In this document: piece by piece, positions 1-10,699 of the stretch
Layout: each line of letters begins with the position of its first letter
Numbering within the stretch: the stretch's first letter is position 1
From: Pseudomonas viridiflava
Lineage (GTDB): Bacteria > Pseudomonadota > Gammaproteobacteria > Pseudomonadales > Pseudomonadaceae
Reading direction: 5' to 3'
Assembly (NCBI RefSeq): GCF_900582195.1
Contig: NZ_UTHA01000050.1
Span: 78,879-142,878, forward strand
DNA length: 64,000 nucleotides
Notes under the pieces: model-generated
Seen by the model: only the letters and a program-made list of their open reading frames with translations
What the model was told of the DNA's origin: nothing
Database searches by the model: none
Position numbers and translations under genes: made by a program

Positions 1-252
1 GGTATTTATGAGTTGAAATACTTTTTCTCCAGCCACGTCAGCACCTCCGAAGGCGGCGAATGCTCGTCCACAGCGATCCGCGCGATCATCAAAAAACTGG
101 TTGCAGCGGAAAATCAGAAAAAGCCGTTGAGTGACAGCAAGATCGCTGGTTTACTGGAGGCACAAGGCATTCAGGTGGCTCGCCGCACCGTCGCCAAGTA
201 CCGCGAATCCCTCGGGATCGCGCCTTCGAGCGAACGCAAGCGGTTGATGTAA
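1..252 (+). CDS. rpoN: RNA polymerase sigma-54 factor, C-terminal fragment
   Basis: Open from the first base and cut by the window start; about 83 C-terminal residues remain. Sigma-54 directs RNA polymerase to -24/-12 promoters activated by AAA+ enhancer-binding proteins. The fragment holds the C-terminal DNA-binding domain, with [12 protein letters not shown] and the diagnostic RpoN box ARRTVAKYR encoded at 178-204, which reads the -24 element. The normal ending of the family is present (SSERKRLM). The hpf-ptsN-rapZ-ptsO genes follow on the same strand, the classic rpoN neighbourhood. Identification is firm; only the N-terminal part is missing because of the window edge. Confidence 0.97.
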   Translation, partial: GIYELKYFFSSHVSTSEGGECSSTAIRAIIKKLVAAENQKKPLSDSKIAGLLEAQGIQVARRTVAKYRESLGIAPSSERKRLM

Positions 253-325
253 GCCACGTTACAGCGTTCCAGTGGCAGGCTATCCAGCCTGCCGCTTTAT
301 GCACTGGCAACGAAGGAGAAGCTGT

Positions 326-634
326 ATGCAAGTCAACATCAGTGGACACCAACTGGAAGTGACCGAACCTCTGCGCACCTACATCAACGAGAAACTCGAA
401 CGATTAGAGCGCCATTTCGACAAGATCACCAACGTGCAAGTCACGATGTGCGTCGAAAAGCTGAAGCAGAAAATCGAAGCCACCTTGCATATACCCGGCA
501 GCGAAGTGGTCGCCAACGCAGAAGATACTGATATGTATGCTGCGATCGACTCACTCACCGACAAGCTGGATCGCCAACTCAAAAAGCATAAGGAAAAGAC
601 CCAGAGCCTCCTCCAGGGCGCGACCGGTCGTTAA
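326..634 (+). CDS. hpf: Ribosome hibernation promoting factor, short form
   Basis: 102 aa, the length of short HPF/YfiA-type proteins that bind the 30S decoding centre and promote 100S ribosome dimers in stationary phase. The start MQVNISGHQLEVTEPLR at 326 is chosen because AAGGAG lies at 313-318; an upstream in-frame start at 272 has no such site and adds 18 unconserved residues. The fold region (ISGHQLEVTEPLRTYI, then a basic helix DKLDRQLKKHKEK) is typical. It sits between rpoN and ptsN, 12 bases before ptsN, so probably co-transcribed with the nitrogen PTS genes. Confidence 0.93.
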   Translation: MQVNISGHQLEVTEPLRTYINEKLERLERHFDKITNVQVTMCVEKLKQKIEATLHIPGSEVVANAEDTDMYAAIDSLTDKLDRQLKKHKEKTQSLLQGATGR

Positions 635-646
635 CATCCCTAACCC

Positions 647-1111
647 ATGATCCGACTTGAAAGTATCCTGACCCCCGGCCGTTCCCTCGTGAACGTGCCG
701 GGCGGCAGTAAAAAGAAAGCCCTCGAACAAATTGCCAACCTGATCGCCCGCGAAGTGCCGGATCTGGAGATGCAAGATGTCTTCGAGGCGTTGATTGCCC
801 GTGAAAAACTCGGCTCCACCGGTTTTGGTAACGGCATCGCCATTCCTCACTGCCGTCTCAAGGGTTGTCAGGCGCCTGTCAGCGCCTTGATGCACCTTGA
901 AGCGCCAATCGATTTCGACGCCATCGATGGCGCCCCGGTTGACCTGCTGTTCGTATTGCTGGTCCCGGAAGCCGCCACCGATGCGCACCTGGAGTTGCTG
1001 CGTCAGATCGCCAGCATGCTCGATCGCAAGGACGTGCGCGATAAACTGCGCAGCGCTGCGAGCAACGAAGCCTTGTATCAGGTTGTCCTGGACGAGCAGA
1101 ACGGGCACTAA
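647..1111 (+). CDS. ptsN: Nitrogen PTS enzyme IIA (EIIA-Ntr)
   Basis: 154 aa PTS EIIA type-2 protein that accepts phosphate from NPr and regulates potassium transport, nitrogen and carbon responses instead of moving sugar. The phospho-acceptor histidine is His68 in [10 protein letters not shown], the usual motif. Only two bases separate its stop from rapZ, so the genes are translationally coupled. The chain is completed by ptsO at 1987; ptsP, encoding EI-Ntr, is not in the window. Length and motif match the family throughout. Confidence 0.95.
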   Translation: MIRLESILTPGRSLVNVPGGSKKKALEQIANLIAREVPDLEMQDVFEALIAREKLGSTGFGNGIAIPHCRLKGCQAPVSALMHLEAPIDFDAIDGAPVDLLFVLLVPEAATDAHLELLRQIASMLDRKDVRDKLRSAASNEALYQVVLDEQNGH

Positions 1112-1113
1112 TC

Positions 1114-1971
1114 ATGCGCTTGATCATCGTCAGTGGCCGCTCCGGCTCGGGTAAAAGTACCGCACTGGATGTCCTTGAGGACAACGGTTACTACTGCATC
1201 GACAACCTGCCGGCAGGCTTGCTGCCGGAATTGGCCGAACGCGCGCTGATTCACACCGAACTGGCGCAGCCGCTGGTGGCTGTTTCGATCGATGCGCGCA
1301 ACCTGCCGAGCCACCTGACGCGCTTTCCCGAACTGCTTGAAGATGTCCGCAGCAAGCACATCCAGTGCGACGTCCTGTATCTGGATGCCGACGAAGAAAC
1401 CCTGCTCAAGCGTTTTTCCGAAACCCGCCGTCGCCATCCGCTGAGCAATGCCAACCGCTCGCTGGCCGAGGCGATCCAGGATGAAACCGCCCTGCTCGGT
1501 CCGATTGCCGACCTCGCCGACCTGAAGATCAACACCACCAATCTGAACCTGTACCAGTTGCGCGACTCCATCAAGCTGCGTCTGCTGAACCAGCCAGAGC
1601 CGGGCACCGCGTTTCTGGTCGAATCATTCGGCTTCAAACGCGGCATGCCGGTGGATGCGGATCTGGTGTTCGATGTGCGCTGCCTGCCCAATCCGTACTG
1701 GAAGCCGGAACTGCGTGCGCAGTCGGGTCTCGATGCGCCGGTGGCCGAATACCTGGCGGCACAGCCGGAGGTCGAAGAAATGTTTCAGGACATCTTCACC
1801 TACCTGCACAAATGGCTACCGCGCTTCGCCGCGAGCAACCGCGCCTACGTCACCATTGCCATTGGCTGCACCGGCGGGCATCACCGCTCCGTCTACCTGA
1901 CCGAACGTCTGGGTCAGGCCCTGCAGAAAACCCTGAAGAACGTCCAGGTTCGCCACCGCGACCTCACTTAA
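1114..1971 (+). CDS. rapZ: RNase adapter protein RapZ
   Basis: 285 aa. The N-terminal P-loop GRSGSGKST is at residues 8-16 and the C-terminal domain ends with the conserved [16 protein letters not shown] segment. In enterobacteria RapZ binds glucosamine-6-phosphate and delivers small RNAs to RNase E; in Pseudomonas the target is less certain. It sits inside the rpoN-PTS-Ntr operon between ptsN and ptsO, 15 bases before ptsO. Length and both domains match the family; older annotations call it YvcJ/YhbJ nucleotide-binding protein. Confidence 0.93.
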   Translation: MRLIIVSGRSGSGKSTALDVLEDNGYYCIDNLPAGLLPELAERALIHTELAQPLVAVSIDARNLPSHLTRFPELLEDVRSKHIQCDVLYLDADEETLLKRFSETRRRHPLSNANRSLAEAIQDETALLGPIADLADLKINTTNLNLYQLRDSIKLRLLNQPEPGTAFLVESFGFKRGMPVDADLVFDVRCLPNPYWKPELRAQSGLDAPVAEYLAAQPEVEEMFQDIFTYLHKWLPRFAASNRAYVTIAIGCTGGHHRSVYLTERLGQALQKTLKNVQVRHRDLT

Positions 1972-1986
1972 AGGATTCACACCGCG

Positions 1987-2268
1987 ATGCCTGCTCTGGA
2001 AATCGAAATCATCAACAAGCTGGGCCTGCATGCCCGCGCATCGGCCAAGTTCGTTGGCGTGGCCGGGCAGTATCCGGATTGCACGATCAGAGTGGGCAAG
2101 GATCCGGACCCACAGAAAATGGTCGATGGCAAAAGCATCATGGCGATGATGATGCTGGCGGCTGGCAAGGGCACCAAGATCTATTTGAGCACTGAAGGGC
2201 ATCAGGAACAGGAAGCGCTGGATGCGCTGGTGGCGTTGATCAACAACTACTTCGATGAAGGTGGTTGA
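1987..2268 (+). CDS. ptsO: Nitrogen PTS phosphocarrier protein NPr
   Basis: 93 aa HPr-like protein. The active-site histidine is His15 in KLGLHARASAKF, and the regulatory-serine region VDGKSIMAMMML follows. It passes phosphate from EI-Ntr to EIIA-Ntr (ptsN, 875 bases upstream). It is the last gene of the rpoN-hpf-ptsN-rapZ-ptsO run; a hairpin follows at 2277 and the next gene is convergent. Family length and motifs are complete. Confidence 0.94.
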   Translation: MPALEIEIINKLGLHARASAKFVGVAGQYPDCTIRVGKDPDPQKMVDGKSIMAMMMLAAGKGTKIYLSTEGHQEQEALDALVALINNYFDEGG

Positions 2269-2276
2269 TCCGCCAA

Positions 2277-2296
2277 TGAGGGAGCTTGCTCCCTCA
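2277..2296. terminator. Perfect hairpin between convergent ptsO and ZIP genes
   Basis: TGAGGGAGC-TT-GCTCCCTCA is a perfect 9-bp stem lying 8 bases after the ptsO stop and just before the end of the convergent transporter gene. It has no clear T-run, so termination is inferred from position. The GGGAGC/GCTCCC arms resemble a REP palindrome, so it may also be a REP variant. Confidence 0.45.
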
Positions 2297-2302
2297 CCCT
2301 GT

Positions 2303-3196
2303 TCAGCCCAACGCGGTATCCATCACCATCATCAGACAGAACCCGATCAACAGACCAAGACTGGCCAGTTTGTCATGACCATGACGTCGTGATTCCGGGA
2401 TCACCTCGTGGGTCACCACCAGCAGCATCGCCCCCGCCGCCAATGCCAGGCCCAATGGCAACAACATCTGCGCCAGGCTGACCAGCCAGGCACACAACAG
2501 CGCAAACACCGGCTCGACCAGACCTGACGCCGCGCCGATTAGGAACGCCTTGACCCGCGACATCCCCGCCCCGGCCAACACCAGCGCAATCACCAGGCCC
2601 TCCGGCACATCCTGCAAGGCGATCCCCATGGCCAGACTGTCCGCATCCGGCATGCCGCCGCCAGCAGAAACGCCAACGGCCATGCCTTCAGGGATGTTAT
2701 GGGCAATGATGGCGAACACGAACAGCCAGATCCGCGGCGGTATCACCGGATGCTCGACGGTACCGACGAGCATTTCCGGGGACGCGCCCGACACCTTGCG
2801 ATCAACCAGATACAGGCCAAACGCACCGAGCATGATGCCGAAGCAGATCAAGCCACTGGCGCCCCACGGTGTGAGGCCGAGGCTTTCAGCTGCGGCGATG
2901 CCCGGCACGATTAGCGAAAACGCCGTTGCCGCCAGCATCACACCCGCGCCAAACCCCAGCAAGGTATCGCTGAGTGACTGCGGCATGCGCCGAATCACCA
3001 GCACCGGGACCGCGCCAAGCGCCGTGCCCAAGGCGCAGATCGCACCTCCCTGCAACGCCCGCGACAGCCTCGGCTCCAGATTCAGCCATTCCAGTCCGTG
3101 GGCAACCAGCAAGGTCATGCCCGCCAACAGCAATAGCGATCCCACCGCGTAACGAAACATACGCCCACTTCCGATCGCCAGTGTTTCAGTGCCCAT
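2303..3196 (-). CDS. ZIP-family divalent metal transporter
   Basis: 297 aa inner-membrane protein with about eight hydrophobic segments. The ZIP signature is present: HNIPEG at residues 166-171 in TM4 and DVPEG (196-200) plus HEVIPES (263-269) in TM5, which supply metal ligands. A cytosolic loop between residues 130 and 155 (after GLYLVDRK) separates TM3 from TM4. Likely imports zinc or another divalent metal. It lies downstream of sodA and the Fur-controlled operon but has a 30-base gap of its own, so it may be partly co-transcribed with it. The exact metal cannot be read from sequence. Confidence 0.85.
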   Translation of the reverse strand: MGTETLAIGSGRMFRYAVGSLLLLAGMTLLVAHGLEWLNLEPRLSRALQGGAICALGTALGAVPVLVIRRMPQSLSDTLLGFGAGVMLAATAFSLIVPGIAAAESLGLTPWGASGLICFGIMLGAFGLYLVDRKVSGASPEMLVGTVEHPVIPPRIWLFVFAIIAHNIPEGMAVGVSAGGGMPDADSLAMGIALQDVPEGLVIALVLAGAGMSRVKAFLIGAASGLVEPVFALLCAWLVSLAQMLLPLGLALAAGAMLLVVTHEVIPESRRHGHDKLASLGLLIGFCLMMVMDTALG

Positions 3197-3226
3197 AGTC
3201 AGCCTTGGATTGTTTTTATAGAAGAC

Positions 3227-3838
3227 TTAAACCAGTGCGGCCTGATAGCGCGCAGCGACTTCAGGCCAATTGATCACGTTGTAAAAGGCGTTGATGTATT
3301 CCGGGCGACGGTTCTGATAACGCAGGTAATAGGCGTGCTCCCAGACGTCGAGACCGAGAATCGGCGTGTTGCCGCTCATCAGCGGGCTGTCCTGGTTGCC
3401 GCTGCTTTCCACGATGAGTTTTTTCTCCGGGGTCACGCTCAGCCAGGCCCAACCGCTGCCGAAACGGGTCAGCGCGGCTTTGGTGAAAGCTTCCTTGAAG
3501 CTGTCGAGGCCGCCCAGTTGTGCATCAATGGCCTTGGCCAGCGCACCGTCAGGTTTACCGCCACCGTTGGGCACCATCACTTCCCAGAACAACGAGTGGT
3601 TGGCGTGACCGCCACCCTGATTGATTACCGCTGCCCGCAGTTTTTCCGGCAGTTGCTGAACACTGGCGACCAGTTTTTCTACCGGCCACTCGGCGTACTC
3701 AGTACCTTCAACGGCGGCGTTGAGGTTGTTGATGTAAGTCTGGTGATGCTTGGTGTAGTGGATCTCCATGGTCTGCGCATCGATATGCGGTTCCAGGGCA
3801 TCGTAGGCGTAAGGCAAGGCAGGCAAGGTAAAAGCCAT
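3227..3838 (-). CDS. sodA: Superoxide dismutase, manganese type
   Basis: 203 aa. Metal ligands are His27, His81, Asp164 (DVWEHAYY) and His168. [11 protein letters not shown] around residue 75 and Gln149 (GNQDSPLM) follow the Mn-type pattern, not the Fe-type. It converts superoxide to peroxide and oxygen in the cytoplasm. The start at 3838 is favoured over an upstream ATG because [10 protein letters not shown] is the usual N-terminus and GGAG precedes it within the end of the upstream gene; one base separates the two genes. It is last in the fagA-fumC-orfX-sodA operon, which makes Mn-SOD when iron is short. Also named sodM. Confidence 0.95.
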   Translation of the reverse strand: MAFTLPALPYAYDALEPHIDAQTMEIHYTKHHQTYINNLNAAVEGTEYAEWPVEKLVASVQQLPEKLRAAVINQGGGHANHSLFWEVMVPNGGGKPDGALAKAIDAQLGGLDSFKEAFTKAALTRFGSGWAWLSVTPEKKLIVESSGNQDSPLMSGNTPILGLDVWEHAYYLRYQNRRPEYINAFYNVINWPEVAARYQAALV

Positions 3839-3839
3839 T

Positions 3840-4280
3840 TCAATGGACTCCATGGTAATGGGGGGCAGGCGCACGGCGCGCATTGCCGGTGTCGGGGTGC
3901 AACAAGCGCTGGGTGCGCGGATATTCGCCGTGCTCACTGATGAAATTCAGCAACTCGACGTAGGTCTTGCTGCTCTGGCGCAACGCCGCTTCACGCAAGG
4001 CCAGGCGCTGACGTTCGTCCTGCATGGTCTGCAACAGTCGTTGATGGATCGCGCAGAGGTATTCGGCGCTCTCCTCCGGCTGGTTCAGGCGCAAGTGCAG
4101 ATCCGCCAGGTTGTGATGGGAGATGACGCAGGCCGCCACCGCTTCGTCGGCATCCGCCCAGCGTTCGAACAACACTTGCGCCAGGGCCAGGGCTTGCAGG
4201 TAAGCCTCACGGGCATCGATCAGTTCGCCCAGCATGAAGCAGCGATTGGCCCGTTCGATCGTGCGTTTCCAGTGCTCCAT
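3840..4280 (-). CDS. Conserved protein of the fagA-fumC-sodA operon (orfX)
   Basis: 146 aa soluble helical protein with no signal peptide. The sequence has TPR-like amphipathic helices ([40 protein letters not shown]), so a helical-repeat scaffold is a reasonable structural guess. It matches by position the uncharacterised gene between fumC and sodA in P. aeruginosa (orfX, PA4469). It is separated by 27 bases from fumC and one base from sodA, so co-expressed under iron starvation. No enzymatic motif is visible and the function is unknown. Confidence 0.82.
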   Translation of the reverse strand: MEHWKRTIERANRCFMLGELIDAREAYLQALALAQVLFERWADADEAVAACVISHHNLADLHLRLNQPEESAEYLCAIHQRLLQTMQDERQRLALREAALRQSSKTYVELLNFISEHGEYPRTQRLLHPDTGNARRAPAPHYHGVH

Positions 4281-4307
4281 GGTGAGCCTCCAAAGCGGTT
4301 GCGGGGT

Positions 4308-5664
<1,357 letters not shown>

Positions 5665-5684
<20 letters not shown>

Positions 5685-6072
5685 CTGAAAATCCTTGCAC
5701 CAGTTCAATAAGAGGAATCGAGGGAAGCAGATCGCAAGTGGCGAGCTGCCAGGTGTAGCGTTGCCAGCGCTTGAGCCGACATTTGCACAGGGACAGGCGC
5801 TCCATTTCACGCAACGGGCGCCAGGCTTGATCGAGACAGAGGCTGCGCCAGTGCCACGGCAAGGCGATGTCGGTGGCCGTGTCGAGCAGAAGACGGAAGG
5901 AGGTTTCGGCGACCGTCCACGGTGAGGTCGCGGTGCAACAAGACAGGTACCGGCCTTCGGCCAGGTAATGTTCGATCAGGCGCGGTTCGTCGGGATCCAT
6001 CGCGCAGCGGATCTGGCGACTCATCCAGCGCCAGCTTTCGAGGTACGGCTGCTCGTGCAAGGCAGAACTCAT
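5665..6072 (-). CDS. fagA: Fur-associated protein FagA
   Basis: 135 aa, rich in Trp, Cys and Leu, with no transmembrane segment or known catalytic motif. It is recognised by position as the first gene of the iron-starvation operon fagA-fumC-orfX-sodA. A 19-bp Fur box match is centred about 25 bases upstream of the start at 6072. The end overlaps fumC by 20 bases. Function is unknown; the name only records its association with Fur. Confidence 0.85.
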
Positions 6073-6088
6073 GATCCGGGGCTCATCC

Positions 6089-6107
6089 GATAATGAGATT
6101 TATTATT
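6089..6107 (-). promoter_or_regulatory. Fur box in front of fagA
   Basis: GATAATGAGATTTATTATT matches 15 of 19 positions of the Fur consensus GATAATGATAATCATTATC. A second half-site-like GATAATGAGA lies at 6112-6121. The box is 17 bases upstream of the fagA start, where it would overlap the promoter. It predicts repression of fagA-fumC-orfX-sodA by iron-loaded Fur. Confidence 0.85.
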
Positions 6108-6141
6108 AGATGATAATGAGAACCAAAACAAGAGCAGCCTT

Positions 6142-6231
6142 TGTGGGAGCGAGCTTGCTCGCGAAGGCGTCGACTCAGTCGAAATCATTGTCCGCCGACA
6201 CAAAGCATTCGCGAGCAAGCTCGCTCCCACA
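6142..6231. repeat. REP pair (BIME) downstream of pmbA
   Basis: Two inverted copies of the Pseudomonas REP palindrome, TGTGGGAGCGAGCTTGCTCG and its reverse complement, separated by about 35 bases. The same element recurs near 23.0, 25.0, 37.5, 39.0, 53.1 and 61.9 kb, always between genes. Confidence 0.9.
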
Positions 6232-6250
6232 GAAATCAAGAGCAAAAAAA

Positions 6251-6287
6251 GGCGCGCCATCCGGGTGAATGGCGCGCCTTTTTTTTG
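6251..6287. terminator. Bidirectional terminator downstream of pmbA
   Basis: GGCGCGCCAT (6251-6260) pairs perfectly with ATGGCGCGCC (6269-6278). Seven A precede the stem and eight T follow it, so it can work on both strands. It lies 16 bases beyond the pmbA stop and probably ends that transcript. Confidence 0.85.
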
Positions 6288-6302
6288 TATGACGGCTGAG
6301 GT

Positions 6303-7649
6303 TTAGCTGCCCGCGACGGTCATCCGCTCGATCAACACCGAACCGGTGCGAATGTTGCTGCGCAGTTCCAGATCATTACCGACCGCGACGATCTGCTTGA
6401 ACATGTCGCGCATATTGCCGGCGATGGTCACTTCCTGCACGGCGAACTGAATTTCACCGTTCTCGACCCAGAACCCCGCCGCCCCGCGCGAATAGTCGCC
6501 GGTGACCATGTTCAAGCCATGGCCCATCAACTCAGTGACCAGCAACCCGCGGCCCATGCGCTTCAACAACGCCGCTTGATCTTCCTCACCGTGTGTAACG
6601 AACAGGTTATGCACGCCACCCGCGTTAGCGGTGCTTGGCATTCCCAGTTTGCGGCCGGAGTAGGTACCGAGAATATACGAGACCAATTCGCCCTTTTCGA
6701 CGAACGGTTTGGCGTAAGTCGCCAGACCATCACCGTCATAAGAAGCGCTACCCATGGCACGCATCAAATGCGGACGTTCGTCGATGGTCAGCCATTCCGG
6801 GAACAGCTTCTGCCCCAGCGTGCCCTCAAGGAACGACGATTTGCGGTACAGGCTGCCACCGGATACCGCCGAGAGGAAACTGCCAAACAGACCACCCGCC
6901 AGCTCTGCGGAAAACAGTACCGGCACTTCACAGGTCGGCACCGGCCGCGCGCCCAGACGACTCGCCGCTCGTTGCGCAGCACGCTGACCGATGCTCACCG
7001 GATCGGCGAGCAATTCGCCCTGACGGCTCACGTCGTACCAATAATCGCGCTGCATCTGGCCATCGGCTTCGGCGATCATCACGCAGCTCAGGCTGTGCCG
7101 GGTCGACGCGTAACCGCCGATAAAACCGTGACTATTGCCGTAAACGCGGCAGCCCTGATGGGTGCTGAGCGTGGTGCCGTCGGCATTCTTGATCCGCGCA
7201 TCGGCGTCGAACGCCGCTGCTTCACAGAGCAAAGCCTTCTCGATAGCCTGCTCCGGGGTGATGTCCCACTCGTGGAACAAATCGAAATCCTGCTGCTCCT
7301 TGGCCATCAGCGCAGCATCGGCCAAGCCAGAGGCTTCGTCTTCGGAAGTGTGTTTGGCAATGGCCAGTGCCGCCGCGACCGTTTCGCGGATGGCATCAGG
7401 ACCGGTCGCCGAAGTGCTGGCCGAGCCTTTGCGCTGGCCCACATACAGCGTGATGCCAAAGCCCTGATCACGGTTGAATTCAACCGTTTCGACTTCGCGC
7501 TGACGCACCGACGTCGACAGCCCCTGCTCCAGCGACACGGCTACTTCGCAGGCGCTGGCGCCCTGACGCTTGGCTTCGGCGATGATTTGCTCGACCTGTT
7601 CCTGCAGTGCCGGCAATGCCTGCGGGCCGACGCTTTGAACTGCACTCAT
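6303..7649 (-). CDS. pmbA: TldD/E metalloprotease subunit PmbA (TldE)
   Basis: 448 aa partner of TldD; in enterobacteria the TldD/E heterodimer trims unfolded peptides, degrades CcdA and matures microcin B17. This subunit lacks the HExxxH zinc motif of TldD, as expected for TldE, and shows the C-terminal family segment [24 protein letters not shown]. The start at 7649 is favoured over in-frame ATGs at 7655 and 7661 because GGAG sits six bases in front of it. It is divergent from darP, with tldD on the far side of darP. The native Pseudomonas substrate is unknown. Confidence 0.92.
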   Translation of the reverse strand: MSAVQSVGPQALPALQEQVEQIIAEAKRQGASACEVAVSLEQGLSTSVRQREVETVEFNRDQGFGITLYVGQRKGSASTSATGPDAIRETVAAALAIAKHTSEDEASGLADAALMAKEQQDFDLFHEWDITPEQAIEKALLCEAAAFDADARIKNADGTTLSTHQGCRVYGNSHGFIGGYASTRHSLSCVMIAEADGQMQRDYWYDVSRQGELLADPVSIGQRAAQRAASRLGARPVPTCEVPVLFSAELAGGLFGSFLSAVSGGSLYRKSSFLEGTLGQKLFPEWLTIDERPHLMRAMGSASYDGDGLATYAKPFVEKGELVSYILGTYSGRKLGMPSTANAGGVHNLFVTHGEEDQAALLKRMGRGLLVTELMGHGLNMVTGDYSRGAAGFWVENGEIQFAVQEVTIAGNMRDMFKQIVAVGNDLELRSNIRTGSVLIERMTVAGS

Positions 7650-7757
7650 GCTCATCTCCACTCAAATTCTGCTTTCGGCTGGGGTCATCGAGCGACCGGG
7701 CCGGACAAGCGGCCCCCGACTGGTTATCATGGCGGCGTTTCTTTGCGGACTGCCACC

Positions 7758-8282
7758 ATGGTTGATTCTTACGACGACTCCCTCGATACGGGAGAAAAAA
7801 GCAAATCTCAGGTCAAACGCGAGCTGCATGCTCTGGTTGACCTCGGCGAGCGCCTGACAACACTCAAGCCAGACTTGATCGCAAAACTGCCGCTGACCGA
7901 CGCCATGCGCCGGGCTTTGGCCGATGCGCCCAAGCACACCGCGAACATCGCGCGTAAACGGCACTTGCAGTTCATCGGCAAACTGATGCGCGATCAGGAC
8001 ACTGACGCAATTCTGACCTTGCTCGATCAACTCGATGCCTCGACTCGTCAGTACAACGAGCGTTTCCATAACCTGGAGCGCTGGCGTGATCGCCTGATCG
8101 CAGGCGACGATGCCGTGCTGGAAAAATTCGTCGTCGAGTACCCGGACGCCGATCGCCAGCAACTGCGTTCCCTGATCCGTCAGGCTCAGCACGAGGTTGC
8201 GCAAAACAAACCTCCTGCTTCCAGCCGCAAGATCTTCAAGTACATCCGTGAGCTGGACGAGACTCAACGCGGCCTGCGTTGA
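7758..8282 (+). CDS. darP: Ribosome biogenesis protein DarP (YjgA)
   Basis: 174 aa all-helical DUF615 protein that binds the 50S precursor near the peptidyl-transferase centre and helps late large-subunit maturation. Diagnostic segments are [33 protein letters not shown] and [12 protein letters not shown]. The start MVDSYDDS at 7758 is chosen although the same frame stays open far upstream, antisense to pmbA; that extension is not protein-like. No strong Shine-Dalgarno is seen, only GCGGAC. It sits between pmbA and tldD on the opposite strand. Confidence 0.9.
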   Translation: MVDSYDDSLDTGEKSKSQVKRELHALVDLGERLTTLKPDLIAKLPLTDAMRRALADAPKHTANIARKRHLQFIGKLMRDQDTDAILTLLDQLDASTRQYNERFHNLERWRDRLIAGDDAVLEKFVVEYPDADRQQLRSLIRQAQHEVAQNKPPASSRKIFKYIRELDETQRGLR

Positions 8283-8292
8283 TATTCGCCAC

Positions 8293-8318
8293 CGGGTGGT
8301 CGCCCTGCGCGCCACCCG
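8293..8318. terminator. Hairpin between convergent darP and tldD
   Basis: CGGGTGG (8293-8299) pairs with CCACCCG (8312-8318) in the 51-base gap between the two convergent stops. There is no long T-run, so a shared terminator is inferred mainly from position. Confidence 0.4.
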
Positions 8319-8333
8319 AAGCTCCATCTCTTC

Positions 8334-9776
8334 TTATGCGCCCGTGCCACCCACGGTGATCGCATCGATTTTCAGCGTCGGCTGACCCACGCCAACCGGC
8401 ACCGACTGCCCATCCTTGCCGCACGTGCCCACACCGCTGTCCAGCGCCAGATCGTTACCGACCATCGACACCCGGCTCATCGCCTCAGGACCGTTGCCGA
8501 TCAACGTCGCGCCTTTAACCGGCGCGGTGATCTTGCCATCTTCGATCAGATACGCCTCGCTGGTGGAGAACACGAACTTGCCGCTGGTGATGTCGACCTG
8601 GCCACCGCCGAGATTGGCGCAGTAAATACCCTTCTTCACCGAGGCGATGATTTCCGCTGGATCACTTTCGCCGCCGAGCATGTAGGTGTTGGTCATGCGC
8701 GGCATCGGCAGGTGTGCATAGGATTCCCGACGACCATTACCGGTGCGGGCCACGCCCATCAGGCGCGCGTTGAGCTTGTCCTGCATGTAGCCTTTGAGTA
8801 CGCCATTTTCGATCAGCGTGGTGCACTCGGTCGGCGTGCCTTCGTCGTCGACGCTGAGCGAGCCGCGACGGCCGCTCAGGGTGCCGTCATCGACAATGGT
8901 GCACAGCTTGGAAGCAACCATTTCACCCATGCGGCCGCTATAGGCGGAACTGCCCTTGCGGTTGAAATCGCCTTCGAGACCGTGGCCGACCGCTTCGTGC
9001 AGCAGCACGCCAGACCAACCCGAACCCAAGACCACCGGCAAAGTACCGGCCGGTGCAGGAATCGCTTCCAGATTCACCAGCGCCTGACGCAGCGCTTCAC
9101 GGGCATAGCCCATGGCGCGGTCTTCGGCGAGGAAATAACGGTAGTCAGTGCGCCCGCCGCCGCCATGTCCGCCGCGCTCGCGACGACCATTCTGCTCAAC
9201 GATCACGCTGACGTTGAAACGCACCAGCGGGCGCACATCCGCCGCCAGCCCGCCGTCGGTGGAGGCCACCAGAATCCGCTCCCAGACCCCGGCCATGCTC
9301 ACGCTGACCTGCTGGATACGCGGATCGAGCGCGCGGGTGGCGACGTCGATGCGCTTGAGCAACTCGACTTTCTCGGCGCGGCTCAACACTTCCAGCGGGT
9401 TGTCCGGCCCATACAGTTGCGCGACATCCTGCGTGGTGAACGCCTGCACCGTGCCGTTCTGCCCGGCCCGGGAGATCGAACGCGCGGCACGGGCCGCTGC
9501 GCCGAGGGCTTCGAGGGTGATCGCGTTGCTGTAGGCAAAACCGGTTTTCTCACCGGACTGCGCACGCACGCCGACACCCTGGTCGAGGTTGAAGCTGCCT
9601 TCCTTGACGATGCCGTCTTCCAGCGCCCACGACTCGGAGATCTGGCCCTGGAAATACAGGTCGGCGGCATCGATCCCGGGGCCGGCCAGATCGCCGAGCA
9701 CGCCTTGCAGGCTCTCGATCGTCACGCCGCCGGGCGCCAACAGGTGATCACTGACTGAGGACAACAACTCGCTCAT
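8334..9776 (-). CDS. tldD: Metalloprotease TldD
   Basis: 480 aa catalytic subunit of the TldD/E protease. The zinc motif [11 protein letters not shown] is at residues 260-270 (His260, Glu261, His265), followed by the conserved [11 protein letters not shown]. It begins four bases after the stop of the nitrilase gene, so it is the last gene of the mreB-to-tldD run. Its partner pmbA lies 685 bases further on, separated by the oppositely oriented darP. Complete length and catalytic motif. Confidence 0.95.
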   Translation of the reverse strand: MSELLSSVSDHLLAPGGVTIESLQGVLGDLAGPGIDAADLYFQGQISESWALEDGIVKEGSFNLDQGVGVRAQSGEKTGFAYSNAITLEALGAAARAARSISRAGQNGTVQAFTTQDVAQLYGPDNPLEVLSRAEKVELLKRIDVATRALDPRIQQVSVSMAGVWERILVASTDGGLAADVRPLVRFNVSVIVEQNGRRERGGHGGGGRTDYRYFLAEDRAMGYAREALRQALVNLEAIPAPAGTLPVVLGSGWSGVLLHEAVGHGLEGDFNRKGSSAYSGRMGEMVASKLCTIVDDGTLSGRRGSLSVDDEGTPTECTTLIENGVLKGYMQDKLNARLMGVARTGNGRRESYAHLPMPRMTNTYMLGGESDPAEIIASVKKGIYCANLGGGQVDITSGKFVFSTSEAYLIEDGKITAPVKGATLIGNGPEAMSRVSMVGNDLALDSGVGTCGKDGQSVPVGVGQPTLKIDAITVGGTGA

Positions 9777-9780
9777 AGGT

Positions 9781-10641
9781 TTACGCCTTAAATTCGTGTT
9801 CTGAAGCAGGCCGCTGTGCGCCCTGCGAGAAAAACCGCCGATGACTTGTCACCGGCATTCGCGCCCTGATGGACGCTTGTTCATTGCTATCGCGCTCGGC
9901 CAACAACACCGCTTCGCCTTGATCCTGACTCGCCAGCACGCGGCCCCACGGGTCGATGATCGCCGCGTGGCCGAAGGTTTCCCGCGGTCCCGGATGGGTC
10001 CCGCCCTGCGCTGCGGCCAGCACATAACATTGTGTCTCGATGGCCCGCGCGCGAATCAGCACATCCCAATGCGCTGCGCCGGTCACCGCTGTAAACGCCG
10101 ACGGTGCGGTAATCAGTTCAGCACCAGCGGCACGCAATTCGCTGTAAAGCTCGGGGAAGCGCAAGTCGTAGCACACGGTCAGACCGAGTTTGCCCACCGG
10201 TGTGTCGGCAACCACGACGCCACTGCCATAAGCATAGTCATCGGATTCGCGATAACGCCCGCGATTGTCCGCTACATCGACATCGAACAGATGCAACTTG
10301 TCATAGCGGGCAACGGTTTCGCCCTGATCATCGACCAGCAGCGAGCAGGCGTTGGCCTTGGCCGTCGGCTGATCCACCGGCGGCAGCGGCAAGGTGCCAG
10401 CCACTATCCATAACTTGAGGTCGCGGGCGGTCTGTTTCAACCACGGCAGGATCGGTCCTTCGCCCAATGCTTCGGCGCGGCCGATGTCAGCGATGTCGCG
10501 ACGGCCCATGGCGGCGAAGTTTTCCGGCAGCACCGCCAGCTTCGCACCCCCGGCCGCAGCCTGTTCCAGCAGACGGCGGGCCTGAGCCAGATTGGCCAGC
10601 ACGTCGCTCTGGCTGACCATTTGAATCACCGCTAAAGACAT
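9781..10641 (-). CDS. Carbon-nitrogen hydrolase, Nit1-like
   Basis: 286 aa nitrilase-superfamily amidase. The catalytic triad is visible as Glu40 (LPENF), Lys115 ([10 protein letters not shown]) and Cys157 ([12 protein letters not shown]). The [15 protein letters not shown] segment resembles Nit1-type deaminated-glutathione amidases, which clear a transamination by-product of glutathione; that specificity is inferred from family similarity. It lies between yhdP (58 bases upstream) and tldD (four bases downstream) and should be co-transcribed with both. Confidence 0.88.
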   Translation of the reverse strand: MSLAVIQMVSQSDVLANLAQARRLLEQAAAGGAKLAVLPENFAAMGRRDIADIGRAEALGEGPILPWLKQTARDLKLWIVAGTLPLPPVDQPTAKANACSLLVDDQGETVARYDKLHLFDVDVADNRGRYRESDDYAYGSGVVVADTPVGKLGLTVCYDLRFPELYSELRAAGAELITAPSAFTAVTGAAHWDVLIRARAIETQCYVLAAAQGGTHPGPRETFGHAAIIDPWGRVLASQDQGEAVLLAERDSNEQASIRARMPVTSHRRFFSQGAQRPASEHEFKA

Positions 10642-10699
10642 GGCGAACTCCGCAAGAGGTATGCGGCCATGCTACTCCATCGGTTCAGTGGCTGGCTGT

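Noticed and set aside
6519..8282. 587-residue plus-strand frame through pmbA and darP
   Set aside because: Only its last 174 residues are DarP; the rest is antisense to pmbA and not protein-like.
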